DNA from: Paenibacillus oceani
GTDB taxonomy: Bacteria; Bacillota; Bacilli; Paenibacillales; NBRC-103111
Direction of reading: 5' to 3'
DNA length: 64,000 nt
NCBI RefSeq assembly: GCF_014705615.1
Contig: NZ_JACXJA010000019.1
Coordinates: 62,001 to 126,000 of the forward strand
Shown here: positions 1 through 8,234 of the stretch, piece by piece
How the letters are laid out: each line of letters opens with the position of its first letter
How positions within the stretch are numbered: position 1 is the first letter of the stretch
Position numbers and translations under genes: made by a program
Notes under the pieces: generated by a model
Database searches by the model: none
Told to the model about the DNA's origin: nothing
What the model saw: the letters and a program-made list of their open reading frames with translations, nothing else

Positions 1-978
1 AACCCGGCGCTGCCGAAAGAAATCTTTTTGCCCTCGGCGGAGGAGAAGGAAGAACACGAAGCAGAACCAGCATCGGCCTCATCCGATACGAGCGAGCAGC
101 ACAGCGAGCGCGAAGTGGCCGAATTGCTGGAGTCGTGGCTGCGGGTCAAAGTGCATCAGCCGCAGCGCGGACAGAAAAAGAAGCTGCTCGGAATGGCCGC
201 CGACAACGCCCGTGTCGCGCTGGAGGAGAAGTTCCGGCTGATCGAACGCGACGAGGAGCGGACGGTCAAAGCGGTAGAGAGTCTGGGCGAATGGATCGGG
301 ACCGGAACGATCCGCCGGATCGAGGCGTTCGACAACTCGAACATTCAAGGGACCGACCCGGTATCGGCGATGGTCGTGTTCGTGGACGGCAAGCCGGACC
401 GCAAAGAATACCGCAAGTATAAAATTCGGACCGTGCAAGGACCGGACGACTACGAGACGATGCGCGAAGTAATCCGCCGCCGGTACGAGCGGGTGCTGAA
501 AGAGCAGCTGCCGATGCCGGATCTGGTCGTTGTCGACGGAGGCAAAGGACAAATATCGGCGGCTATAGACGTGCTGGAGAATGAGCTGGGCTTGTACATT
601 CCGGTGTGCGGTCTCGTCAAGGATGCGAAGCATAAGACTGCGCAGCTGATGATGGGCGATCCGCCGGACATCGTGCCGATTCGGCGCGACAGCCAGGAGT
701 TTTACTTGCTCCAGCGCATCCAGGAGGAAGTGCACCGGTTTGCGATCACGTTCCACCGGGAGACCCGGGCCAAGTCGATGGTCGCCTCCCAGCTGGATTC
801 GATTCCCGGGATCGGGGAGAAGCGGCGCAAGGCGCTGCTGAAACATTTCGGCTCACTTAAGAAGATTAAAGAAGCGGCTGTCGACGATTTTCGCCCGCTC
901 GGCATCGGCGACAAGCTGGCGCGCGACATCCTCGCCGCCCTGCACGGACCTGGGGAGACCGCCGATTCGGACGCTTAA
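1..978 (+). CDS. uvrC: UvrABC excinuclease subunit C, C-terminal part (5' end outside window)
   Basis: UvrC makes the two incisions around a DNA lesion in nucleotide excision repair. The reading frame is open from base 1, so the gene begins upstream and only about 325 C-terminal residues are visible. The segment holds the RNase H-like endonuclease domain, with [18 protein letters not shown] and [16 protein letters not shown], and ends in a helix-hairpin-helix DNA-binding pair, [19 protein letters not shown] followed by [12 protein letters not shown]. The N-terminal GIY-YIG nuclease and UVR regions are not in the window. A TTG at base 28 could be mistaken for a start, but it lies inside the conserved LPKEIFLPS stretch. 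A terminator follows the stop. In Firmicutes uvrC commonly sits just upstream of sdhCAB, as it does here. Confidence 0.96.
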   Translation, partial: NPALPKEIFLPSAEEKEEHEAEPASASSDTSEQHSEREVAELLESWLRVKVHQPQRGQKKKLLGMAADNARVALEEKFRLIERDEERTVKAVESLGEWIGTGTIRRIEAFDNSNIQGTDPVSAMVVFVDGKPDRKEYRKYKIRTVQGPDDYETMREVIRRRYERVLKEQLPMPDLVVVDGGKGQISAAIDVLENELGLYIPVCGLVKDAKHKTAQLMMGDPPDIVPIRRDSQEFYLLQRIQEEVHRFAITFHRETRAKSMVASQLDSIPGIGEKRRKALLKHFGSLKKIKEAAVDDFRPLGIGDKLARDILAALHGPGETADSDA

Positions 979-1030
979 TGCGCACGGCTGAACAGCAATA
1001 GCTCTATTAACATTCTTACTTCTGCAAAAC

Positions 1031-1083
1031 AAACCAACCTCCGAATGCCGCTGCAGTGCAGCTTCTCGAAGGTTGGTTTTTTG
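1031..1083. terminator. Terminator between convergent uvrC and CPBP protease genes
   Basis: A perfect 10-bp stem, AAACCAACCT paired with AGGTTGGTTT (1031-1040 with 1070-1079), closes a 29-nt loop and is followed by a T-rich run. The A-rich left flank lets it work on both strands, which fits its place between convergent genes. Confidence 0.8.
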
Positions 1084-1099
1084 TTCCTAGGGCAGCAGT

Positions 1100-2761
1100 C
1101 TAGACGAGGTCCGGTTTCGACGTCCGGAAGCCGCCTCCGGAATCCGGCGGCGGATCGTCCGCTCGCGGCCCGGGACGCCGTGCGACCGTTTTGCCGTGCA
1201 GCCACTTGATCACGATGGCGACGAGGGCAGGCAGCGCGATATAAAACGCGCCGAGACCGACATACCCGGCTCCTCCCATGCCCATCAGCGAAAAGCTCAT
1301 CAGGATGCTGTCCACGATGGCGTGGGCGAACAACGCCGTCGCAAACCCGTACTTCAGGAATGCGTAGCCGAACAAGATGCCGAGAATCGTCACTTCCACG
1401 AACCGGGTGTACACCGGGTAGATCGGATACTGCGTATGGCTGAACGCCCAGATGACGCTTGGTATAACGACGGCCAGAAACGTATTGCGAAGCAGTTTCT
1501 TAAACAGGGCGATGCCGAAAAAACGGTAAATCGCTTCCTCGGAAATCGCCGCCGTCCAGGCCATAAGCGGAAAGATCCCCGGAAGCAGCATGTTAAGCGG
1601 CGATCCGGACGGGTCGTTCACCGCCCACATATCGAACCGGTGTTCAGCGGTGAAAAACAGCAGCGACTGCACTCCTAGCAAACCGAAGGCGAGCAGGTAG
1701 CCCCGTTTCATGCTGGACAGCGTATGAGCCCCGAAGCCCGGCTCTCTCCATCGCGGCCACAGCCGTCTTCCTTGTTCCCGCCACAGCGGATCGCCGGCGG
1801 CGAACGAGAAGTAACAGATGATCGCCATGATCGTAACGACGACCGTCATCAGAATCATGGTGACGACGGCGGCTTCGGTTGAGAAGAAGGGGTCCATGCC
1901 TTCGGCTTCAAGTGTTTTGAAGGCGGGAATCATATTGATATTGTTGATCCAGTACAACACCAGAAAGGTGGCCGTTAAGCCGATCCCTCGGACGAACGAG
2001 ATCTGTTTCCGGTAAGCGATCGCAATGGCGATGGCGGCCAGCCCCATGACCGATGACAGGATCAAATTCCACTGCGTCATCGCCGAGGCCGCCTGGTCCT
2101 GCCGTTTGACCCAGTCGAGATGGCTTTGCGGAATTCGGAACTCGTTATAATAGGCGGTTGCCTGCCCGCCCCGGACCTCCACTACCTTCAGCAGCTTGGC
2201 GCCGCCGATCGTACCTGCGCGATGCTCGAATACGAACCTGTGGGGCGTAGCGGCGTTCGGCCGGAGCGAGCTGTAGTCAGAGAGGGAGAGTCCGTCCTTC
2301 CGCAGCACCTCTTCGGCAATCCGGCGGCCTACTTCGACCGACGGGGCGTTCTCCCGGCTGCTCTTCCTCCACCCGATGACGGCGCCGCTTGTCATATGTA
2401 CATCGACGACATATTCGGCTCCGCGCCCGTCCGTCAGATCGACGCGATAATAATCGATCGGAGCTCGTTCCTGAAACCGGGCTTTGTAATCCGCGACCCG
2501 CTTCTCCTTCTGGATATAGCCGCTCAGCAGCTTGTCGGACTGATAGACGACGAACGTGCTGGAAGCCGGATAACCGGTCAACTCTGCGATATGCGCCTTT
2601 GCGGCGTCCGCTGCCGCTTGCTTGGATACGGTCGGCATCGTCTCGGTTAGGATGTCGGGCTCTTTGTTTCCCGTAAAAAAAGACCACCAGTTGGTGATGA
2701 CGAATAAGAGGATGCCGATAACAGCAAAAGTTCCCAGCATGGATGAAAACGGGCGTTTCAT
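1100..2761 (-). CDS. CPBP-family intramembrane metalloprotease with N-terminal extracellular sensor-like region
   Basis: The C-terminal half is a multi-pass membrane domain with the three CPBP (CAAX protease / bacteriocin-processing) signatures: SEEAIYRFFG near residue 407, FSHTQYP near 441 and FAHAIVDS near 478, which supply the Glu and His residues expected for a metal-dependent intramembrane protease. The N-terminal 240 residues have one signal-anchor helix (about 10-26) and then a soluble, PepSY-like alpha/beta region, presumably outside the cell. ATG at 2761 is chosen because GGGAGGG lies just upstream on the coding strand; an upstream in-frame ATG at 2815 has no such site. The protein is 553 residues, longer than plain CPBP proteins because of the extra domain. 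Substrate unknown. Confidence 0.85.
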   Translation of the reverse strand: MKRPFSSMLGTFAVIGILLFVITNWWSFFTGNKEPDILTETMPTVSKQAAADAAKAHIAELTGYPASSTFVVYQSDKLLSGYIQKEKRVADYKARFQERAPIDYYRVDLTDGRGAEYVVDVHMTSGAVIGWRKSSRENAPSVEVGRRIAEEVLRKDGLSLSDYSSLRPNAATPHRFVFEHRAGTIGGAKLLKVVEVRGGQATAYYNEFRIPQSHLDWVKRQDQAASAMTQWNLILSSVMGLAAIAIAIAYRKQISFVRGIGLTATFLVLYWINNINMIPAFKTLEAEGMDPFFSTEAAVVTMILMTVVVTIMAIICYFSFAAGDPLWREQGRRLWPRWREPGFGAHTLSSMKRGYLLAFGLLGVQSLLFFTAEHRFDMWAVNDPSGSPLNMLLPGIFPLMAWTAAISEEAIYRFFGIALFKKLLRNTFLAVVIPSVIWAFSHTQYPIYPVYTRFVEVTILGILFGYAFLKYGFATALFAHAIVDSILMSFSLMGMGGAGYVGLGAFYIALPALVAIVIKWLHGKTVARRPGPRADDPPPDSGGGFRTSKPDLV

Positions 2762-3099
2762 GGATCCCTCCCGAACTTTTTTTCTAACGTAACATACTTT
2801 TTTTCGAAATGCCACTTAAACGGAAGCAACGGAGGTAGGGACAATGAAAAGTGGCAGGCACGCTTGTTATTCGGCGGGAAGCCGCCGATTCCTCCATGTT
2901 TTTAAGCGAATGCCGGCTTTGTGCAAGCGGGTGCGGCGGGATTATAATCGAGTTCGTCAAGTGTTATTCGCTTCTGCTTCAGAGCCGCTACTGCCAGCGC
3001 ACCATTATGCGAAGACCGGGCTCTAATCTGAAAAGCGGAATAAGAAACTCTACAATACGAGCCGTTTAAGGTGCGCGCATCGCAGCGGACTCTCATATC
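2762..3099 (+). other. Leader and promoter region upstream of the c-di-AMP riboswitch
   Basis: This stretch between the divergent protease gene and the riboswitch has only short ORFs without ribosome binding sites. The best promoter candidate for the ktr transcript is TTGTGC (2919-2924), 18 nt, TATAAT (2943-2948). It would give about 150 nt of RNA before the aptamer. Confidence 0.4.
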
Positions 3100-3271
3100 A
3101 AGCCGAATTTCTTAATGAAAACGGGGGAACCATTCAAGTAGAAGCAGCTTTGCGGTGTCCGAGAAAACCGCAAGTTTTGCTCATGGGGTGAATTTCGCAG
3201 CACCGTTCCCAGCAGCGGCAAGCGAATAGGGTGCCTTACAACCCGAATCCGTCAGCTAACCTCGTAGGCTT
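3100..3271 (+). ncRNA. Cyclic di-AMP riboswitch (ydaO/yuaA leader)
   Basis: Conserved blocks of the ydaO/yuaA class appear in order: CTTAATGAAAACGGGGGAACC at the 5' side (3111-3131), GGGTGAATTTCG in the middle (about 3186-3197) and AACCCGAATCCGTCAGCTAA then CCTCGTAGGC at the 3' side (3240-3269). AAGCC (3100-3104) can pair with GGCTT (3267-3271) to close the outer stem. An intrinsic terminator follows at 3298. This is the usual OFF-switch layout: high c-di-AMP ends transcription before the potassium-uptake genes. yuaA is the old name of B. subtilis ktrA, and an intact ktrA does follow. The unusual point is that the first gene after it, ktrB, is destroyed. Confidence 0.92.
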
Positions 3272-3297
3272 CAGTTTGGAAACCACACCGGACAAAC

Positions 3298-3324
3298 GGC
3301 ATTGGGATTCCAATGTCTTTTTTT
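3298..3324 (+). terminator. Riboswitch expression-platform terminator
   Basis: GGCATTGG (3298-3305), loop GATT and CCAATGTC (3310-3317) form an 8-bp stem with one G-T pair, followed at once by seven T. It lies 26 nt after the aptamer, the position expected for c-di-AMP-controlled termination. Confidence 0.85.
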
Positions 3325-3339
3325 GTTGTTCCTGCAAAC

Positions 3340-3630
3340 TACGAACATGCGTAACCGGGCTGGTTGTCGTGGACACGGGAACTTATTTTTCCGTATTCGG
3401 CCAAGTCGTCATTATGCGGATCTCGCTAAGGGAACGGCTGATTCTGCAGGAAGCGATGAATCAGGTTTCGATGGAAGGGATCGTGCAGCTGACCCGCAAA
3501 GTGTTGCTGTATTCCTTAACGATTGAGCTTGCGGCCGCTGTTCGGACCGATCACGCTTGCTTATGCATTGCAGCCTAAAACGGAGAGAGAATTATATAGA
3601 CATCCGGAAGGTAAAATTATTATCGGATAG
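3340..3630 (+). pseudogene. ktrB: Remnant of ktrB (potassium channel subunit), internally deleted and frameshifted
   Basis: Three islands of KtrB survive. CVTGLVVVDTGTYFSVFGQV is the first selectivity-filter region with its TGL motif. RISLRERLILQEAMNQVS through TIELAAAV (to about 3540) is the segment that normally follows the second membrane hairpin. In another frame, FGPITLAYALQPK then TERELYRHPEGKIIIG and a stop at 3628-3630 match the family's GPLTF...RYPDG C-terminus. The loop between the first two islands and roughly 300 residues before the last are missing, as is the N-terminus. A normal KtrB has about 440 residues, so no channel can be made. The C-terminal stop TAG overlaps the TAGGAG ribosome binding site of ktrA, so the old operon junction is intact. 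Family identity is from memory of KtrB sequences. Confidence 0.88.
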
Positions 3631-3644
3631 GAGTAGTTTTTATA

Positions 3645-4310
3645 ATGAAAATGAAACAATTTGGAGTGATCGGTCTGGGGAGATTCGGCTCCAGTCTCGC
3701 CCGGGAGCTGACCAACAACGGATTTGAGGTGCTCGGCGTCGACAGGGACGAAGAGGCTGTCAGCGAAATGTCTGAGGTGCTGACCCACGCGATCGTCGCG
3801 GACTCGACGGACGAAGAGACGCTGCGTTCGATCGGAATCCGCAACTTCGATTGCGTCATCGTTGCGATCGGAGACGATATTCAGGCAAGCATCATGACGG
3901 CGATTTTGCTGAAGGATCTCGGTGTCGAGATGGTCGTGGCGAAGGCGCTGTCCGTGCTGCACGGCAAAGTGCTGGAGCGGCTGGGCGTGGACCGGATCAT
4001 CTATCCCGAGCGCGATATGGGCATCCGGGTTGCGCACCAGCTCGTGAACCCAAATCTGCTCGACTACATCGAGCTGTCCAAAGACTACACGATCGCCGAG
4101 ATATCGGCGCCCAAATGTTTGAACGGCAAGACGCTCGAGGAGCTGAACCCGCGGGCCAAATACGGCTGCAGTGTGGTGGCGATCAACAAGAAGGACGGCG
4201 TCATTATAGCGCCGACTGCCACCGACGTTATTAATGAACGGGATGTCATGGTTATAATCGGGACGAACAAGCAGATCGAGTCGTTCGAGGAGGAGCTGGT
4301 TGGCTCATAA
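3645..4310 (+). CDS. ktrA: Potassium uptake regulatory protein KtrA (RCK domain)
   Basis: A 221-residue cytosolic ring-forming RCK protein that gates KtrB-type K+ channels in response to nucleotides; the C-lobe of the family also binds c-di-AMP. Residues 4-125 form a Rossmann RCK_N domain starting GVIGLGRFGSSLARELT, with the acidic end of the second strand in GVDRDEEAV. Residues about 135-221 form the RCK_C lobe (YTIAEISAP to VMVIIGTNKQIESFEEEL). ATG at 3645 follows GGATAGGAGTAG. The gene looks intact and stands behind the riboswitch and the dead ktrB. It may therefore serve a KtrB/KtrD encoded elsewhere, or be in decay. No downstream gene is co-oriented; the next gene is convergent. Confidence 0.93.
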   Translation: MKMKQFGVIGLGRFGSSLARELTNNGFEVLGVDRDEEAVSEMSEVLTHAIVADSTDEETLRSIGIRNFDCVIVAIGDDIQASIMTAILLKDLGVEMVVAKALSVLHGKVLERLGVDRIIYPERDMGIRVAHQLVNPNLLDYIELSKDYTIAEISAPKCLNGKTLEELNPRAKYGCSVVAINKKDGVIIAPTATDVINERDVMVIIGTNKQIESFEEELVGS

Positions 4311-4396
4311 GGCCGGGCCGGTTCGGTTCGATTGGGACCGCCGGATCGGCCGCGGGGATGCTGCGGTTGCTGCGGGACGCTGCCTCGCGAGCGGCT

Positions 4397-5302
4397 TCAG
4401 CCGAGCTCGCCTTTGACTGCGGCGTAATATTCCTTCGCCTTTTCGACCCAGCGGAGCGTGGAAGCGCTCTGCATCGATTCCCGGCCGAACAGCAGCGAGG
4501 TCGTTCGGGTCGTCTCCTCCAGCTCGGGGATGCTGCGGAGTACGAGGTCGTTGTTGTTCAGCACGGTCTGGCGCAAATACGATTTCGGCAGAAGCGTAGC
4601 CGCATTGCATGTGGAGACGAGCCGCAGGATCGCTTCGAACGAATCGATCTCCATTTTAACGTCGGGATAGACGGTATACCGGTGAAATAATTCATCCATT
4701 AATATGCGGTACCACGTTCCTTTGGAAAATAAGATCATCGGCAGCTTCTGCAGCTCGTTAATATCTATGGAAGGTTTGTCCGTCCACTTATGACTCGACG
4801 GCAGGACGAGACAGAGATGGTCGTCGAACAGCGGAACGCAGGTCAGCTCCGGATTGTCGATTTTGGAGGCTACGAGCCCGAGATCGACTTTTTTCTCTTT
4901 GACGAGCGTGACGATTTCATGCGTTTTGCCGGTGATCGCTTTAATGTCCGTTTCCGGAAAATCGCGCGTGTACAGGCCGATCAGATCAGGCAGCGTGGAT
5001 TGCAGTGTAGTCAGGCTTGCTCCGATCGTGATGCTTTTGCCGGACGAACGGTATTCGGCGAAGCGCTGCAGCAGCTTGCGCTCCATCTCGGCGACTTCCA
5101 GGGCGTATTCGTAACAAATCTGCCCGAGCCTCGTCAGCTCGAGCTTTTTGCCTTTCCGGTCGAACAGAAGCACGCCGAGCTCTTCCTCCAGCTGGGCGAT
5201 TTTGCGCGATAGCGCGGGCTGGGAGATGTTTAGGGTCTGGGCGGCCCGGTTCAGGCTTTTATGTTCGACGACAGCGGCGAAAGCGTCCAGATTCGGCAGC
5301 AT
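4397..5302 (-). CDS. LysR-family transcriptional regulator
   Basis: The first 60 residues are a LysR winged helix-turn-helix (FAAVVEHKSLNRAAQTLNIS, QPALSRKIAQLEEELGVLLF). The rest is a type 2 periplasmic-binding-like effector domain, SITIGASLTTLQSTLPDLIG to the end; the total of 301 residues is typical. The start at 5302 (MLPNLDAFAAV) is preferred over ATG 5323 because AAAGGAG lies 11 nt upstream of it. It is transcribed away from sdhCAB, the usual arrangement for a LysR regulator of its divergent neighbour. CcpC, a LysR regulator of TCA-cycle genes in Bacillus, is a tempting parallel, but I cannot show orthology. Confidence 0.88.
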   Translation of the reverse strand: MLPNLDAFAAVVEHKSLNRAAQTLNISQPALSRKIAQLEEELGVLLFDRKGKKLELTRLGQICYEYALEVAEMERKLLQRFAEYRSSGKSITIGASLTTLQSTLPDLIGLYTRDFPETDIKAITGKTHEIVTLVKEKKVDLGLVASKIDNPELTCVPLFDDHLCLVLPSSHKWTDKPSIDINELQKLPMILFSKGTWYRILMDELFHRYTVYPDVKMEIDSFEAILRLVSTCNAATLLPKSYLRQTVLNNNDLVLRSIPELEETTRTTSLLFGRESMQSASTLRWVEKAKEYYAAVKGELG

Positions 5303-5706
5303 GTGGCAGTCCGCTCCTTTCATAATCAGGGGACATCGTCATTCCCGAGGAAATAGATGTGCAGAAGTGGGCAGGTACGACTCGATGTCTGGCTTCGATA
5401 TAACTAAAACGCATAACGTTTAATAAAAAAACGGCACTTCCATTATAAGCTCTTTGGGAGTAACATGAAAGTTGTCAAACATTGTTCAAATTTTTAGGAG
5501 TCCCATTGTGATTTTAATCGTAGATCAGACTCTTGAAAAATCGCGGAACACGTTCGAGGCGACACGATTATTCCGCGAACCCGGGTTTAAACGGGCCTTA
5601 CATTGGCAAAATAGCCATATGTAAGGTGTGCGCCCAAGCCGTTTCGGCGTACGTGACGGGGCAATGAACCGTTGTGCGGAGCGATTGGCGAAAAGGTGAC
5701 ATTTTG
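5303..5706. other. Structured LysR-sdhC intergenic region
   Basis: No gene is seen in this stretch. Two inverted repeats stand out: CGCGGAA ... TTCCGCG (about 5541-5578) and CCTTACAT-TGGC ... GCCA-T-ATGTAAGG (about 5597-5625, 12 bp with one bulge). Both lie upstream of the sdh promoter, so on the + strand they would act as DNA sites rather than leader RNA. They could be regulator targets or RNA of the divergent LysR transcript. Confidence 0.4.
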
Positions 5707-5735
5707 TTGACGCTTGTCGAACTCGGGAGTACAAT
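5707..5735 (+). promoter_or_regulatory. Sigma-A promoter of sdhCAB
   Basis: TTGACG (5707-5712), 17 nt, TACAAT (5730-5735). Transcription would start near 5742 and leave a leader of about 50 nt before sdhC. Confidence 0.7.
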
Positions 5736-5792
5736 GAGAGATGGTTTGTTTTGCACACGTTGTCATATTTCAGTAAGGGGGAACTCGTTTCC

Positions 5793-6458
5793 ATGACCGG
5801 TAATTCGTATTACTACCGCAAGCTTCACTCGTTGCTGGGTGTCATACCCGTCGGCTTCTTTCTGGTCGAGCATCTGATAACGAACTATGAAGCGTTTAAC
5901 GGCGGGCATCAGGCGTTTATCGATTCCGTGATGTGGTTGAACAACTTGCCGCTCATCTTCTTCCTGGAGCTGTTCGGCATCTGGATCCCGATCCTGTACC
6001 ATGGCGTCTACGGCTTGTACGTGGCGTTCCAGTCGCGCAACAACGCATCCCGTTACGGATATTTCCGCAACCTGATGTTTACGCTGCAGCGGGTAACCGG
6101 CGTCGTGACGCTGATTTTCATCGGGTGGCACTTTTTCCAGACGCGCTTCCAGGTTACGCTCGGCAATGAAACGCACGAAGGTTTGGGCGTAGTTATGCAT
6201 GAAATTTTCACGAACCCCGTTTTCTTCACGTTGTACCTGATCGGCGTTCTGGCCGCGACGTTCCACTTCAGCAACGGCATGTGGTCGTTCCTGGTCAGCT
6301 GGGGCATTACCGTCGGACCTCGTGCGCAGCGCGTATCGAGCGTCATTTGGCTGGGCGTATTCGTGATCATGTCCATCATGTTCGTTCTGACGATGGTGGC
6401 GTTCACCGACGCTTCGTTCCAGGATACTTCCGTGTTGGATTTGACGAGCAAACATTAA
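5793..6458 (+). CDS. sdhC: Succinate dehydrogenase cytochrome b558 subunit
   Basis: This is the membrane anchor of complex II; it carries two hemes and reduces menaquinone. The 221 residues form five helices, with candidate heme-ligand histidines in RKLHSLLGV, LVEHLITNY, ILYHGVYGLY, GWHFFQTRF and ATFHFSNGMW, as in the B. subtilis-type single-subunit anchor. ATG 5793 (MTGNSYYYRKLHSL) follows TAAGGGGG; the in-frame ATG at 5751 has no ribosome binding site and would add 14 residues. It is the first gene of the operon; sdhA begins 16 bases after the stop with GGGGGAG in between. Confidence 0.95.
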   Translation: MTGNSYYYRKLHSLLGVIPVGFFLVEHLITNYEAFNGGHQAFIDSVMWLNNLPLIFFLELFGIWIPILYHGVYGLYVAFQSRNNASRYGYFRNLMFTLQRVTGVVTLIFIGWHFFQTRFQVTLGNETHEGLGVVMHEIFTNPVFFTLYLIGVLAATFHFSNGMWSFLVSWGITVGPRAQRVSSVIWLGVFVIMSIMFVLTMVAFTDASFQDTSVLDLTSKH

Positions 6459-6474
6459 GGGGGAGTGAACTGAC

Positions 6475-8232
6475 ATGGCGAAATCGAAAGTTATCGTAGT
6501 GGGCGGAGGACTTGCCGGTCTCATGGCTACTGTAAAAGCCGCCGAAGCCGGTGTTCACGTCGACCTATTCTCATTAGTACCCGTTAAACGTTCCCACTCC
6601 GTATGCGCGCAAGGCGGCATTAACGGAGCGGTTAATACGAAGGGCGAAGGCGACTCCCCTTGGGAGCACTTCGACGATACGGTATACGGCGGGGACTTCC
6701 TTGCCAACCAGCCGCCGATCAAAGCGATGTGCGAAGCGGCGCCGGGTATTATTCACCTGATGGACCGGATGGGCGTTATGTTCAACCGGACGCCGGAAGG
6801 TTTGCTCGATTTCCGCCGGTTCGGCGGAACGAAGCATCACCGTACCGCGTTCGCGGGCGCCACGACCGGCCAGCAGCTGCTGTATGCGCTGGACGAGCAA
6901 GTACGTCGCTGGGAAGCGGCGGGTCTCGTTACGAAGTATGAGCATTCGGAGTTTTTGTCTGCCGTCATCGACGAGGAGGGCGTTTGCCGCGGAGTTTGCG
7001 CGCAAAACCTGCGCTCGATGGAAGTGGAGACGTTCCGTGCCGATGCCGTTATTTTGGCTACCGGCGGTCCTGGCATCATTTTCGGCAAAACGACCAACTC
7101 GGTCATCAACACCGGTACGGCTGCCAGTGCGGTTTATCAGCAAGGCGTTACTTACGCGAACGGCGAGTTCATCCAAATTCACCCGACGGCGATTCCGGGA
7201 GACGACAAGCTGCGGCTCATGTCCGAATCGGCGCGCGGAGAAGGCGGACGGATCTGGACGTACAAAGACGGGAAGCCTTGGTACTTCCTCGAAGAAAAAT
7301 ACCCGGCATACGGCAACCTGGTTCCGCGCGATATCGCGACCCGGGAAATTTTCCACGTCTGCGTAGACATGAAGCTCGGCGTCAACGGCGAGAACATGGT
7401 TTATCTCGATCTCTCGCATAAAGATCCGAAGGAGCTGGATGTCAAGCTCGGCGGTATTATCGAGATTTACGAGAAGTTCATGGGCGACGACCCGCGGAAA
7501 ATTCCGATGAAGATTTTCCCTGCGGTTCACTATTCGATGGGCGGCATGTGGGTCGACTACAACCAGATGACGAACATTCCGGGCTTGTTTGCAGCCGGTG
7601 AGTGCGAATACCAGTATCACGGCGCGAACCGTCTGGGCGCCAACTCGCTCCTGTCCGCGATCTTCGGCGGTATGGTAGCCGGACCGAAAGCGATCGAATA
7701 TATCAAAGGCCTGAGCAAGTCTTCCGAAGACGTTTCGAGCGGCGCTTTCGACCGCGAGAAGCAGAAAAACGTCGACAAGTATGAAGGTCTGCTCAAAATG
7801 GACGGAACCGAGAACGCGTATGTGCTGCACAAGGAACTCGGCGAAATCATGATCGACAACATGACGGTCGTCCGCTACAATGACAGACTTGAAGCTACGA
7901 TCAGCAAAATCAAAGAGCTGAAGCAGCGTTACAAGAAAATCAACATGACGGATACGGCCCGCTGGAACAACCAGGGCGTCGCGTTTACCCGCCAGTTGTG
8001 GAATATGTTCGAGCTTGCCGAAGCGATGACGAAGGGCGCCCTGATGCGCGACGAAAGCCGCGGAGCGCACTACAAGCCGGATTTCCCGGATCGCGACGAC
8101 GACAAATTCATGAAGACGACGCTGGCGAAATGGACGCCGGACGGCCCGCAAATTTCGTACGAAGACATCGACGTTTCGCTCATCGCTCCGCGTAAACGCG
8201 ACTATACGACGGACAAGAAGGGTGGTCACTGA
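6475..8232 (+). CDS. sdhA: Succinate dehydrogenase flavoprotein subunit
   Basis: SdhA oxidises succinate to fumarate with covalently bound FAD. The 585 residues start with the dinucleotide-binding VVGGGLAGLMATVKAAEAG. Next comes the flavinylation site SHSVCAQGGINGA, where His41 is the expected FAD attachment residue. The substrate-site region includes HPTAIPG, SESARGEGGR and HYSMGGMWVDYNQMT, and the C-terminal helical domain ends in LIAPRKRDYTTDKK. Length and motif order match B. subtilis-type SdhA. It is the middle gene of sdhCAB; sdhB follows after 2 bases, so translation is probably coupled. No damage is visible. Confidence 0.97.
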   Translation: MAKSKVIVVGGGLAGLMATVKAAEAGVHVDLFSLVPVKRSHSVCAQGGINGAVNTKGEGDSPWEHFDDTVYGGDFLANQPPIKAMCEAAPGIIHLMDRMGVMFNRTPEGLLDFRRFGGTKHHRTAFAGATTGQQLLYALDEQVRRWEAAGLVTKYEHSEFLSAVIDEEGVCRGVCAQNLRSMEVETFRADAVILATGGPGIIFGKTTNSVINTGTAASAVYQQGVTYANGEFIQIHPTAIPGDDKLRLMSESARGEGGRIWTYKDGKPWYFLEEKYPAYGNLVPRDIATREIFHVCVDMKLGVNGENMVYLDLSHKDPKELDVKLGGIIEIYEKFMGDDPRKIPMKIFPAVHYSMGGMWVDYNQMTNIPGLFAAGECEYQYHGANRLGANSLLSAIFGGMVAGPKAIEYIKGLSKSSEDVSSGAFDREKQKNVDKYEGLLKMDGTENAYVLHKELGEIMIDNMTVVRYNDRLEATISKIKELKQRYKKINMTDTARWNNQGVAFTRQLWNMFELAEAMTKGALMRDESRGAHYKPDFPDRDDDKFMKTTLAKWTPDGPQISYEDIDVSLIAPRKRDYTTDKKGGH

Positions 8233-8234
8233 TC

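Noticed and set aside
3231-3578. 115-residue ORF as an intact small gene
   Set aside because: Its first third translates the riboswitch and terminator and its last two thirds are fragments of KtrB; it has no ribosome binding site.
6574-8229. 551-residue minus-strand ORF opposite sdhA
   Set aside because: It is a G/C-driven antisense shadow: no ribosome binding site, composition rich in Arg/His/Val, and sdhA on the other strand has all family motifs.
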